Positions 8,812-16,855 of a stretch of DNA of 64,000 bases are shown piece after piece. The notes under the pieces are model-generated. The model was not told where the DNA came from and ran no database searches. It saw nothing but the letters and a program-made list of their open reading frames with translations. Numbering within the stretch: the stretch's first letter is position 1; every line of letters starts with the position of its first letter. Origin of the DNA: JAMZMI01 sp039970095 (lineage in GTDB: Bacteria > Bacteroidota > Bacteroidia > Cytophagales > Cyclobacteriaceae); NCBI GenBank assembly GCA_039970095.1, contig JBDVMP010000103.1:10041-74040 (forward strand), read 5' to 3'. The translations under genes and the position numbers were made by a program.

Positions 8812-10152
8812 ATGAGCAAATACATTATAAAGAACGTTGAGATTATCAATGAAGGCAGTGCGTTTCGGTCGGACGTGTTAATCGAGGAGGGCCGTGTCTC
8901 CAAAATTGCTCCTCAGGTTGATACTGAATCCAATATTGTCGAAATCAATGCCGAATCACTTACCCTGCTGCCCGGCGTGATAGACGATCAGGTACACTTT
9001 AGAGAGCCTGGCCTCACGCAAAAAGCGGAGATTTACACAGAAGCAAAGGCAGCAGTAGCTGGTGGTGTGACATCTTATATGGAAATGCCCAATGTAGTGC
9101 CTCAAACTACAACACAGGAATTGCTACAGGCAAAATATGATCTAGGTGGTTCAAAGTCTCTTGCCAATTACTCCTTCTTCATGGGCACCACCAATGACAA
9201 CTACGATGAGGTGATGAAAACAGACCCTTCGTCAGTTTGTGGAATCAAAATATTCATGGGCTCATCTACCGGCAATATGCTGGTAGATGATGAGCATGTG
9301 TTGAGTAAGGTTTTCGCGAATGCGCCGACTCTCATAGCTACACATTGTGAGGATGAAGAAACCATAAAGCGCAACCTGGAAACGTTCAAATCAAAGTATG
9401 GAGAGAACATCCCATTTGAAGCGCACCCCCTCATAAGAAACGAAGAGGCATGCTACCTCTCTTCATCTTTTGCGGTGAAGCTGGCAAAAAAACACGATAC
9501 CAGACTTCACATTTTGCACATTTCGACTGGAAAAGAAACGTCACTTTTTGGCAATGACCTGCCACTAGGCAAGAAAAAAATCACATCAGAGGCCTGCATT
9601 CACCACCTATGGTTTTCTGATGATGATTACGCCGAAAAGCAACAATGGATAAAATGGAACCCCGCTGTGAAATCTGCCCATGACCGGGATCAAATATGGA
9701 GTGCCCTTCTCGATGATAGAATCGATGTAATTGCAACTGATCATGCGCCACACACCATTGAGGAGAAAAACAACCCTTACTTGTCCGCTCCATCGGGAGG
9801 TCCGTTAGTGCAGCATTCACTGGTGGCCATGCTGGACTTTTACCACCAGGGAAAGATTTCGCTTGAGCGCCTAGTGGAAAAAATGTGCCATGCCCCTGCA
9901 AAATGTTTTGAAATACAGGAAAGAGGCTACATTAGAGAAGGCTACCACGCAGATTTAGTATTGGTGGACTTAAACAACCCGTGGAAGGTGTCAAAAGAAA
10001 ATATCCTTGCAAAATGTGGCTGGTCACCCTTTGAAGGGCATACTTTTCAATCAAAAATTGAGCACGTTTTTGTCTCGGGCCACCTCGCTTATTCAAATGG
10101 CACTTTTGACGAAAGTAAAAAAGGAGCCAGATTAAAATTTGATAGGAAATAG
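8812..10152 (+). CDS. pyrC: Dihydroorotase
   Basis: A 446-residue class I dihydroorotase, closing carbamoyl-aspartate to dihydroorotate in pyrimidine synthesis. It is recognised by DDQVHFREPG (residues 59-68), the GVTSYMEMPNV strand, SSTGNMLVDDE, ATHCEDEE, LHILHIST, ATDHAPHTIEEK (the catalytic Asp) and ASGGPLVQHSL-type C-terminal segments. The usual first metal His of HxH is Gln here (DQVHF). From memory, other Bacteroidota dihydroorotases share this, so it is probably a lineage feature and not a defect. It stands alone, with no other pyrimidine gene nearby. Length is normal. Confidence 0.95.
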   Translation: MSKYIIKNVEIINEGSAFRSDVLIEEGRVSKIAPQVDTESNIVEINAESLTLLPGVIDDQVHFREPGLTQKAEIYTEAKAAVAGGVTSYMEMPNVVPQTTTQELLQAKYDLGGSKSLANYSFFMGTTNDNYDEVMKTDPSSVCGIKIFMGSSTGNMLVDDEHVLSKVFANAPTLIATHCEDEETIKRNLETFKSKYGENIPFEAHPLIRNEEACYLSSSFAVKLAKKHDTRLHILHISTGKETSLFGNDLPLGKKKITSEACIHHLWFSDDDYAEKQQWIKWNPAVKSAHDRDQIWSALLDDRIDVIATDHAPHTIEEKNNPYLSAPSGGPLVQHSLVAMLDFYHQGKISLERLVEKMCHAPAKCFEIQERGYIREGYHADLVLVDLNNPWKVSKENILAKCGWSPFEGHTFQSKIEHVFVSGHLAYSNGTFDESKKGARLKFDRK

Positions 10153-10154
10153 GT

Positions 10155-10186
10155 ATTGGTAAAATGAGAGAATGCATATAACTTTG
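10155..10186 (+). promoter_or_regulatory. Promoter of tRNA-His
   Basis: ATTG at 10155-10158 and TAACTTTG at 10179-10186 match the Bacteroidota -33 and TAnnTTTG -7 elements with a 20 bp spacer. The -7 box lies 18 bp before the tRNA. Confidence 0.65.
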
Positions 10187-10204
10187 CATTCCTTTTTGGA
10201 ACAT

Positions 10205-10279
10205 GGTGGTTGTAGTTCAGTTGGTTAGAACGCCTGATTGTGGTTCAGGAGGTCGCCGGTTCGAGTCCGGTCTTCCACC
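10205..10279 (+). tRNA. tRNA-His (GTG anticodon)
   Basis: A complete cloverleaf can be drawn: G-1 at 10205, D-stem GTTC/GAAC, anticodon stem CCTGA/TCAGG with loop TTGTGGT (anticodon GTG), T-stem GCCGG/CCGGT and T-loop TTCGAGT. The extra 5' G faces C73, the identity element of tRNA-His. CCA is not encoded. The acceptor stem GTGGTTG/CTTCCAC has two adjacent U-U oppositions at positions 5-68 and 6-67; all other pairs are normal. Confidence 0.93.
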
Positions 10280-10301
10280 CAAAGTTGACAATGTCATTTT
10301 A

Positions 10302-10333
10302 CCCTGATGAACTTAAGTTCGTCAGGGTTTTTT
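10302..10333 (+). terminator. Rho-independent terminator after tRNA-His
   Basis: CCCTGA-T-GAACTT pairs with AAGTTC-G-TCAGGG (one T-G wobble) and is followed by six T. It lies 22 bp after the tRNA. Confidence 0.88.
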
Positions 10334-10578
10334 ATTTCCTGCCCCTTATGCCTTTACATCCTTTTCTCAAGGCCCAAGGGCAAATACTACAAATGGCAAG
10401 GAAAACTTAACGAGCAGCCCATGGATTTGCTTTGGGTCAATGCCCAGAGAAACGGCAGTCCTTCCTCCTAGCCAAACTGAGAAAGTCATTTAACATCGAC
10501 TAATGCCATTATCTCAAGGCTTATTCCTTTTTGTTGATATTTTCGAAACGTTTTTAGAATTTACCTGTTTATCTCATA
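10334..10578. other. Intergenic spacer before mscS
   Basis: 245 bp with no open frame carrying a plausible start and no clear promoter or RNA. Its first half has coding-like composition, but every frame is short and unrecognisable; it may be decayed coding sequence. Confidence 0.3.
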
Positions 10579-11622
10579 ATGGATTGGACATGGATTGAAA
10601 AAATTAGCGAGTTGCCTTTTCCCGTTTTACAAATCGCAGGAGGGCTGGTCATAGGAGTTTTAGCCGCCTGGATCGTGAGCATCAGCCTTGGGGCTACTGT
10701 GAAAAAAACAAAGTCACAGACATTAATAGAGCTACGTACATTCTGTTTCAGGGCTTTCAATGTTTTTCTTCCATCGCTCTTTATTTATATAGCTCTGCAC
10801 TATGGTGAGGTTTCAGTCATTTGGCTTTCTCTATTCAAGGTTTTGTTGATTTTGTGTTCCAGCTATCTTTCCATCAAGCTCACCTACGCCACAGAAGCAA
10901 TCATATTGCAACAATATGAGCTGGATAAAGAAGACAACCGCCAGGAGCGAAAAGTTATCACTCAGCTTGTATTCATAAAAAAGGCCGCCATTGTATTAAT
11001 CGTTCTTGTCACGATAGGCGTGCTCCTCCTGAGCTTCGAAGAAGGCAGAAAATACGGTGCAGGCTTGCTGACTTCAGCAGGCGTGGCGAGTATTATCATT
11101 GGTTTTGCAGCACAAAAATCAATTGCCAACTTTCTGGCAGGAATTCAAATCGCGTTTACCCAACCCATCAAAATCGATGACGCTGTGGTAGTGGAAGGAG
11201 AGTGGGGATGGATAGAAGAAATTAACCTTACGTATGTTGTAGTTAGAATTTGGGATTGGCGCAGATTGATTTTGCCTATCACCTATTTTATCGAAAAGCC
11301 ATTTCAGAACTGGACCCGTAACAAAGGTGAAATCATAGGGTCCGTGATTCTTCATCTTGATTATATGGCTCCTATAGACAAGTTGAAAGAAAAACTGACG
11401 CACATTTTGGGTGAGGAACCCAACTGGGATGGCAAGGTAAATGCACTGCAAGTAATAGACACCAAAGAGTACACCATAGTAGTCAGAGCGCTGATGTCTG
11501 CCAAGAGCAGTCCCATGGCCTGGGACCTGCGATGCAGCGTGAGAGAGAAGCTCATCAGCTTCTTGCAAGAGAGTTATCCGGAAAGCCTCCCCAAACAGCG
11601 GGTTTCTCTAACAAACAAATAG
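10579..11622 (+). CDS. MscS-family mechanosensitive ion channel
   Basis: A 347-residue inner-membrane protein with four hydrophobic segments (about residues 14-34, 55-75, 82-100 and 134-152). The pore helix and MscS core follow: GLLTSAGVASIIIGFAAQKSIANFLAG (around 155-182), then TQPIKIDDAVVV and GWIEEINLTYVVVRIWDWRRLILP, the beta domain signature, and a soluble C-terminal domain. It likely releases solutes on hypo-osmotic shock. It is larger than E. coli MscS (286) because of the additional N-terminal helices. It is monocistronic. Confidence 0.93.
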   Translation: MDWTWIEKISELPFPVLQIAGGLVIGVLAAWIVSISLGATVKKTKSQTLIELRTFCFRAFNVFLPSLFIYIALHYGEVSVIWLSLFKVLLILCSSYLSIKLTYATEAIILQQYELDKEDNRQERKVITQLVFIKKAAIVLIVLVTIGVLLLSFEEGRKYGAGLLTSAGVASIIIGFAAQKSIANFLAGIQIAFTQPIKIDDAVVVEGEWGWIEEINLTYVVVRIWDWRRLILPITYFIEKPFQNWTRNKGEIIGSVILHLDYMAPIDKLKEKLTHILGEEPNWDGKVNALQVIDTKEYTIVVRALMSAKSSPMAWDLRCSVREKLISFLQESYPESLPKQRVSLTNK

Positions 11623-11650
11623 AGGTAAACAAACGTTTTCTTAAAACTTA

Positions 11651-11677
11651 ATTCTGTGTTTTTGAGTTACACAGAAT
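11651..11677. repeat. 9-bp inverted repeat after mscS
   Basis: ATTCTGTGT and ACACAGAAT form a perfect 9-bp stem with a 9-base loop, 28 bp after the mscS stop. No T-run follows on the plus strand. It could be a weak terminator or an operator for the small gene downstream. Confidence 0.4.
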
Positions 11678-11781
11678 GAAAATGAAGCGAAACGAAATAT
11701 TATTTTGAAGCCTTGGTAAATATTGTAATATTTCCAACCTTGCGGATTCAATGTTCGTTAAACCTCTAAAATTTTAGGCCT

Positions 11782-12105
11782 CTGAAACGACTTGTTTACA
11801 TACTGTTTTTCCTAGGAGCATCTTTCTCGTCAGAAGCATTTACTACTGAAAACACTGAGGAAGAGTCAAAGTCTAAAAAATCATCTCCTACCATTCACAA
11901 TACTGATGCTGCATCAGGAAACGCCACAAAAGACAGTGCGGATAAACCAGCCAAAGAGGTAACAGCGGAAAAAACGGAAATCCCTGACTCACTATCAAAT
12001 TACAACTCGAGCTGCAAATTCAACTTCTTGTTTTACTTTATCTATAAAGTAAAATATGATGAAAACGGGAACGTAGAAGCAGGTTCGCTAAACTTCGAGT
12101 TCTAA
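11782..12105 (+). CDS. Small exported protein with a probable CTG start
   Basis: An open frame of 107 codons with no ATG, GTG or TTG at its head. Reading from CTG at 11782 gives (M)KRLVYILFFLGASFSS, an excellent signal peptide, directly after a basic start. The frame is closed upstream by TAA at 11767. The mature part is a Ser/Thr/Lys/Glu-rich linker (TENTEEESKSKKSS) and then a compact C-terminus with NSSCKFNFLFYFIYKVKYDE. The frame runs to a TAA that directly abuts the HisA-like gene tail to tail. It is not recognised as a family. Alternatives are a pseudogene that lost its ATG or a start at AAT/ATT-like codons just upstream. Confidence 0.5.
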   Translation: MKRLVYILFFLGASFSSEAFTTENTEEESKSKKSSPTIHNTDAASGNATKDSADKPAKEVTAEKTEIPDSLSNYNSSCKFNFLFYFIYKVKYDENGNVEAGSLNFEF

Positions 12106-12828
12106 TTACTGCTCAGAGATAAACTTCTCGATTTCTTTCAAAGTTATTTTTCCTTCGTAAAAAGCTTTACCGAAGATTACTCCCTTTACACCCACGCCCT
12201 GAAGCTTGCGAATATCCTCCATATTTCGAACTCCTCCACTGGCAAAAACCTGTAGGTCAGGAAATCGCTCTCTCAACTCCGAATAAAGATCGAATGAAGG
12301 GCCTGAAAGCACACCATCCTTAGATATATCCGTCGTTTTGAGGTATTTAAGCCCTCTATTATAGAAATACTCCACGTGTTCAAAAAGATCAATTTTGGTA
12401 TCCTTTTGCCAGCCACCCACTTTGATATGGCCATTTAGCGCATCAGCAGCCAAAACGATGCGATCTCGTCCGTATGACATGATCCAATCCGAAAAGAGGG
12501 ATTTATTGTAAACCGCTATGGTTGCTGCACCTACACTTTTGGCTCCTGCCTCGAATGCCTTCGTTATTGCTCCGTCAGTGTGCAGCCCGCCCGAAAAATT
12601 AATTTTCAAGTCTGTGTAGCCCGCAAGCATCTCCAACGTTGGGATGTTAACCGGATGTCCCTTTTGGGCGCCATCCAGATCTACCAGATGCAGGCGAGTC
12701 ACTCCATGGTCCAAAAACCTCTCCGCTCTTTCGAGAGGGCTATCATTAGTTTTTTCCTTTGAAAAATCTCCTTGAGTAGTTCTAATCGCTCGACCGTTGA
12801 CAACTGTTATTGATGGGACTAGCCACAT
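12106..12828 (-). CDS. HisA-like (beta/alpha)8 barrel protein, divergent paralogue
   Basis: A 240-residue protein aligned by eye to HisA (ProFAR isomerase, histidine pathway) over its whole length: RTTQGDF, LHLVDLDGA, GADALNGHIKVGGW-type strand 5 with Asp129, TTDISKDG (165-172), FASGGVRNMEDI and GVIFGKAFYEG, including both phosphate-binding loops. The N-terminal catalytic strand reads VPSITVVNG, where HisA has PAxDxxDG: the general-base Asp is Thr8 and the second Asp is Asn11. No other his gene is present. It may catalyse another isomerisation, or be inactive. The product name histidine isomerase should be used with caution. Confidence 0.75.
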   Translation of the reverse strand: MWLVPSITVVNGRAIRTTQGDFSKEKTNDSPLERAERFLDHGVTRLHLVDLDGAQKGHPVNIPTLEMLAGYTDLKINFSGGLHTDGAITKAFEAGAKSVGAATIAVYNKSLFSDWIMSYGRDRIVLAADALNGHIKVGGWQKDTKIDLFEHVEYFYNRGLKYLKTTDISKDGVLSGPSFDLYSELRERFPDLQVFASGGVRNMEDIRKLQGVGVKGVIFGKAFYEGKITLKEIEKFISEQ

Positions 12829-12945
12829 GTTTGATTGGGGTTTGGGGTAAAGGGTTAACGTTTATTTGCAATGCAAACAACCTAAACAAATATAGTGAGA
12901 ATTAGACATCATAAATGCCTCACTTCTGAACCTTGATCAATAAAG

Positions 12946-13656
12946 TTATGAATTGATTTGCACCAGTTTGAAGCCCTCGCCGTGAACTGTGAGCAACTTG
13001 AGTGATTCCTCCTCTTTAAGGTACTTACGAAGCTTGGCTATATATACATCCATGCTTCTGGCGTTAAAGTAAGAATCGTCATGCCAAATCTTTTTTAGAG
13101 CCACCGTTCTTGTCACAGTCTGATTCAGGTTTTCTATAAACAGCTTCAGTAGTTCATTTTCTTTGGTTGTGAGCTTAATTATGCCGCCAGGTAAAGTCAA
13201 CCTGTTTTCTGCATATTGATATTGGAGGTTTCCAATTTTAATGTCCGACGGAAGGCTCTTGTCTTCCTCCGCCATGGTGCGCTTGAGCACGGCTTGAATC
13301 CTGAGTAAAAGCACCTCCATACTGAAAGGCTTGGTGATGTAATCATCTGCACCAACTTTGAAACCCTGAATCACATCTTCTTTCAGCGATTTCGCTGTGA
13401 GAAAAATAATGGGAATATCCGGGTCTATGGCTCTGATCTCTGAAGCAAGCTGGAATCCATCTTTTTTCGGCATCATCAGATCAAGCACACACAAATCAAA
13501 TTTGCCCGGCTTGAAGGTATCAGCTCCTTGCTGGCCATCCACACAGAGCTTCGTCTCAAACCCTTTGAGATTTAAATATTCATTCAAAACCTGCCCCAAA
13601 TTAGGGTCGTCTTCTGCTAATAGAATTCTTGGGTTTCCAGAGTTTTTGCTAAGCAT
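12946..13656 (-). CDS. OmpR-family response regulator (RprY-like), system 1
   Basis: A 236-residue regulator from the ATG that begins MLSKNSGNP; this start overlaps the kinase stop by 8 bp, and longer reading frames run into the kinase gene. The receiver domain (residues 10-125) has acidic EDD (15-17), the phospho-acceptor Asp59 in CVLDLMMPKKDG, Thr87 and Lys109 (ITKPF). The C-terminal winged helix (about 140-234) is of the Trans_reg_C type, with TKENELLKLF and NARSMDVYIAKLRKYL. Its cognate kinase is encoded directly upstream. It is about half identical to the second regulator at 16157-16855. Confidence 0.93.
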   Translation of the reverse strand: MLSKNSGNPRILLAEDDPNLGQVLNEYLNLKGFETKLCVDGQQGADTFKPGKFDLCVLDLMMPKKDGFQLASEIRAIDPDIPIIFLTAKSLKEDVIQGFKVGADDYITKPFSMEVLLLRIQAVLKRTMAEEDKSLPSDIKIGNLQYQYAENRLTLPGGIIKLTTKENELLKLFIENLNQTVTRTVALKKIWHDDSYFNARSMDVYIAKLRKYLKEEESLKLLTVHGEGFKLVQINS

Positions 13657-15181
13657 GTTGTAAAGGTAAGGTGAATGTAAATTTGCTGCCACGAGCGGGC
13701 TCACTTTCCACATCGATGCTTCCATCATGGGCATCAATCATGCTCTTGACATAAGCCAGACCCAGGCCGAAACCTTTGACATCATGAATGTTTCCGGTAT
13801 GAACCCTGAAGAATTTTTCGAAAATATGCTTTTGCGCCTCTTTGGTCATGCCTATGCCGTGATCCTGAACAGAGCAAGCTATCTGCGAACCAGTGTTTCT
13901 TGTGCGGATGGTGATATGAGGAGCATCCTGAGAATATTTATTGGCATTATCCAGAAGGTTGACAAGGATATTGACCAGGTGAGTTCTATCTGCAAAGACC
14001 TGCGTATTGGTTGCTTCCAGAATGGCTTTGATGCTTCCTCCTCGTTTTTCGACCTGAATCATGGTTTTATCCATTGCCTTCTCTATCAGTTCATGCAAGT
14101 TCAAAACTTCATGTTTCAAGTTAAAGTCCTGTTTCTCAAGAGCGGCGATATTCAAGACCCTTTCTACTTGCTCTCCCAGTCGTCCGTTTTCCTCCGAAAT
14201 GACCTTGAGGTATCTGTCCCTCATATCCGGCAGCTGCTGAATGTCTTTATCATTGAGCGCTTCGGCCGCCAACGAAATCGTCGCTATAGGTGTTTTGAGC
14301 TCGTGAGTCATGTTATTGATAAAGTCATTTTTCATCTCCGACAGTTTTTTCTGCCGCATTATGGTGTGCACCGAATAGCCAAACGTCAATGCGATCATTA
14401 AAATCAAAACACCGGAGCTGGCCATAGTCAACCATATTTTACGAAGGAGAAAGCCCTCCTTATCAGGAAAATTCAGCACTAACCAGTTGCTATCACCAAT
14501 TAAGTCATTGGGAAAAAGGCTAGCTCGCAGGTCACTATGTGCCAATTCATTTTTCATACTTACATCTGTCAGATGTACGAATCGGTTTTGCATGGGAGAG
14601 ATTACCCCATACTCATAGTTGATGTCTATCCCTTTTCCTTCTAACTCTCTACTAAGTAAAGAATCCAGCTGATCCGGGTTGAACCTGGCTGTGATGGATC
14701 TGTTTGGAACCAACATGTTTTCCAGCACCTGAAACATCATTTCCGATTTTCGGTTCACTTTTTCCATTTGTTCTCTAGCCCATCGCTGCTGTTCTAGCGC
14801 GTCCTTCTGAGCTTCAGGGGTCATTTCTATGGCTTGGCCACTCCCTGACTGAAAGTCGAAAACGATGTTGAACCCTTCCTCCGTAAAAACAGTGTCGGCA
14901 ACTACCTGCACATTTCTCTGAGCACCTGATTGAGCGCCTGAAAAAAGCTGACCCGAGCCAAAAGCATTGGTTGAAAACTGAAATTGGCTGGAGAAAGCAT
15001 AAAGTGCCTCCTGCTTTTCGAGTTTTTCTGAAACGTTTTGCAGGGCTTCCACCACATCTCGTTTGAAGGCCTCTTCATTGGCGGAAATAACAGTATCGAT
15101 CCAGTAGAGCTGAAAGCCTACCAGGCCTATCAGACCGAAAGCCATGATTGCAATAATCCACCTTAAAGACATGCGTTTCAC
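13649..15181 (-). CDS. Sensor histidine kinase, system 1
   Basis: A 510-residue membrane kinase. Helix 1 (8-26) and helix 2 (249-270) bound a periplasmic sensor of about 220 residues that is rich in Gln and Ser around 64-90. The HisKA domain has His293 (MTHELKTP), followed by a HATPase domain: N-box NLLDNANKY (408-416), G1 DHGIG (440-444), F-box FEKFF and G2 GFGLGLAYVKS (470-480). All catalytic motifs are intact. No HAMP domain is present. It is an RprX-like kinase, transcribed divergently from the T9SS cargo gene across a 126 bp region with phased TTAAC repeats. Confidence 0.93.
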   Translation of the reverse strand: MKRMSLRWIIAIMAFGLIGLVGFQLYWIDTVISANEEAFKRDVVEALQNVSEKLEKQEALYAFSSQFQFSTNAFGSGQLFSGAQSGAQRNVQVVADTVFTEEGFNIVFDFQSGSGQAIEMTPEAQKDALEQQRWAREQMEKVNRKSEMMFQVLENMLVPNRSITARFNPDQLDSLLSRELEGKGIDINYEYGVISPMQNRFVHLTDVSMKNELAHSDLRASLFPNDLIGDSNWLVLNFPDKEGFLLRKIWLTMASSGVLILMIALTFGYSVHTIMRQKKLSEMKNDFINNMTHELKTPIATISLAAEALNDKDIQQLPDMRDRYLKVISEENGRLGEQVERVLNIAALEKQDFNLKHEVLNLHELIEKAMDKTMIQVEKRGGSIKAILEATNTQVFADRTHLVNILVNLLDNANKYSQDAPHITIRTRNTGSQIACSVQDHGIGMTKEAQKHIFEKFFRVHTGNIHDVKGFGLGLAYVKSMIDAHDGSIDVESEPARGSKFTFTLPLQHA

Positions 15182-15218
15182 TTCACAAATCTACGTGGAA
15201 TATTGCCCTGTGATGCCT

Positions 15219-15256
15219 GTTTAACCTTTTTTAACAAGGATTAACGGGCTTTTAAC
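15219..15256. promoter_or_regulatory. Array A: four phased TTAAC repeats
   Basis: TTAAC starts at 15221, 15231, 15241 and 15252, that is, spacings of 10, 10 and 11 bp, about one helical turn each. This is the layout of OmpR/PhoB-family binding sites; B. subtilis PhoP binds TTAACA-like repeats at about 11 bp spacing. The array sits between the kinase of system 1 and the T9SS cargo gene. Binding by the neighbouring regulator is an inference. Confidence 0.6.
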
Positions 15257-15278
15257 AGCCGCGTATTGAGTGCCGGCG

Positions 15279-15286
15279 TACTTTCG
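15279..15286 (+). promoter_or_regulatory. -7 element of the T9SS cargo gene
   Basis: TACTTTCG differs from TAnnTTTG at one base and lies 22 bp before the start codon. The -33 position (about 15255-15258) has no TTG and is covered by the fourth TTAAC repeat, suggesting an activator-dependent promoter. Confidence 0.5.
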
Positions 15287-15307
15287 AGTAGATAAAAATT
15301 ATCGCGT

Positions 15308-16183
15308 ATGAAAAAGACATTCACAAAACAACTGCTGGGCCTATTCCTGATACTTATGTATGCCGGAGTAAGTGCTCAGGATGCTGAGGGTGATGGAAAA
15401 ATTGTTCTGGAGATCACCAAAGAGGTAAACGGTGAGAAAAAAACATTTAAGGGAGAATACGAAAATGAAGCGCAGATGCGTGCAGACCCTAATTACAAGG
15501 AGTTTGTTGGGGAAGATGGCGACTTCAATTTCGGATTCCATGGAGTTGACCATAACAACATAGCGATTGACATTCAAAAGCTCATGGATCAGAATGGTTT
15601 CAATTTTAGCTTTGATACGGACAGTGGACCAAAAGCTATTTTCGGTTTTGACTCTGCTATGGTTTTTGACTTTTCAAAAGATATGGAACAAATGGCTGAG
15701 GAAATGCAGCGAATGGGTGCCAATGTACAAGCATTTCGGCTTGATGGGGATACAGGCATGGCCTGGGTTTTTGGGGATTCGTCTAATAATGCTGTCCAAA
15801 ACCATGTACGAGTTTTCGGCGATATGGATGAAAGTGGTGATGCAATGGTGATGAAAAAGCTAAAAATCATTGAAATAGACGGGGATGAGTTTGGAAAAAA
15901 AGGCAAGGTCAAAGACAGTGAGTCTTTGGAGCTAGAATCTCTGGATTATTACCCCAACCCGTCAACGGGCAGTTTTAAGCTGAGGTTTAAAGTGCCACAA
16001 CAGGGCGAACTGTCTGTAAAGGTCTATGATCTGGATGGCAAAGAGGTGTTTTCCCGGTATTTCAATCAATTTGGTGGCACGTACTCTGAGTCACTGGATT
16101 TGACAGATCAGAGTGCTGGGGTTTACTTGTTGGAAGTACAGCTAGACAAAAAGCGGCTAACCAGAAAGATTGTGATCGAATAG
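15308..16183 (+). CDS. T9SS type A sorting-domain protein, secreted
   Basis: A 291-residue protein with a signal peptide (MKKTFTKQLLGLFLILMYAGVSAQ), an acidic, Phe- and Met-rich middle (FNFGFHGVDH, FDFSKDMEQMAEEMQRM) and a C-terminal T9SS sorting domain from about residue 212: YYPNPSTGSFKLRF, VYDLDGKEVFSRYF and AGVYLLEVQLDKKRLTRKIVIE. It should be exported through the outer membrane by the type IX system. The middle shows no known enzyme motif. It is divergent from kinase 1, and its 3' end overlaps regulator 2 by 27 bp tail to tail. It may be an output of, or a signal for, system 1. Confidence 0.85.
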   Translation: MKKTFTKQLLGLFLILMYAGVSAQDAEGDGKIVLEITKEVNGEKKTFKGEYENEAQMRADPNYKEFVGEDGDFNFGFHGVDHNNIAIDIQKLMDQNGFNFSFDTDSGPKAIFGFDSAMVFDFSKDMEQMAEEMQRMGANVQAFRLDGDTGMAWVFGDSSNNAVQNHVRVFGDMDESGDAMVMKKLKIIEIDGDEFGKKGKVKDSESLELESLDYYPNPSTGSFKLRFKVPQQGELSVKVYDLDGKEVFSRYFNQFGGTYSESLDLTDQSAGVYLLEVQLDKKRLTRKIVIE

Positions 16184-16855
16184 GGTGAAACCAACCCCAT
16201 GGTGGTTTCTTATTTCAAGACTCGGATCCGATTTAAGGTATTTCCTAAGCCTGGATATAAAAACGTCCAGGCTTCTTCCTTTAAAATAGTCGTTTTCGCC
16301 CCAGATCCGAACCAGAATATCTTCTCGCTTCACCAGCTCACCGCTGTTTTCGTAAAGCATTTTTAGCAAATCTGCCTCCATCTGAGTGAGGTTGATGGAT
16401 GCTTCTTTGCCCTCTACGCACAGGTTTTTATAATCAAACTCTATATTTCCCAGTTTCACCTTGTTTGAAATTTGGCTGGGCTGCCCACTTCTCCTCAGGA
16501 AAACCTGAATTCGATAAGCCAACTCTGGCATATTGAAAGGCTTGACCACATAGTCGTCTCCTCCTATCTCAAAGCCTTTCAACCGGTCTTCGTCCATTGA
16601 TTTGGCCGTGAGAAAAATAATCGGCACAAATTCATCCTTCGTGCGAATCTTTCGGGCCAGCGAAAAGCCATCCATCCCCGGCATCATCACATCAACCAGG
16701 CAAAGGTCATAGGTGCCCGCCTGAAAATGATCCCAGCCTTCATTACCGTCTTTGGCATGGGTGACAACATACCCCTGGTCGGAGAGCTGATCTGAGATCA
16801 CAAAGCCCAGGTTCGCATCATCCTCTGCTAGTAGTATTTTGGCCTTCTTATGCAT
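16157..16855 (-). CDS. OmpR-family response regulator, system 2
   Basis: A 232-residue paralogue of the first regulator. The receiver has EDD (11-13), Asp55 in CLVDVMMPGMDG, Thr83 (FLTAKS) and Lys105 (VVKPF). The C-terminal winged helix contains TQMEADLLKMLYEN and GRSLDVFISRLRKYLK. It overlaps the upstream kinase gene by 8 bp, the same arrangement as system 1, which supports tandem duplication of the pair. Its 3' end runs 27 bp into the convergent T9SS cargo gene. Confidence 0.93.
   Translation of the reverse strand: MHKKAKILLAEDDANLGFVISDQLSDQGYVVTHAKDGNEGWDHFQAGTYDLCLVDVMMPGMDGFSLARKIRTKDEFVPIIFLTAKSMDEDRLKGFEIGGDDYVVKPFNMPELAYRIQVFLRRSGQPSQISNKVKLGNIEFDYKNLCVEGKEASINLTQMEADLLKMLYENSGELVKREDILVRIWGENDYFKGRSLDVFISRLRKYLKSDPSLEIRNHHGVGFTLFDHNLSG

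Noticed and set aside
8988..9017. Dihydroorotase HxH motif with Gln in place of the first His (DDQVHFREPG)
   Set aside because: From memory the same Gln occurs in other Bacteroidota dihydroorotases, so it is likely a lineage trait and not a defect.
10334..10578. Possible decayed gene between tRNA-His and mscS
   Set aside because: No frame gives a recognisable protein, so I could only note the composition.
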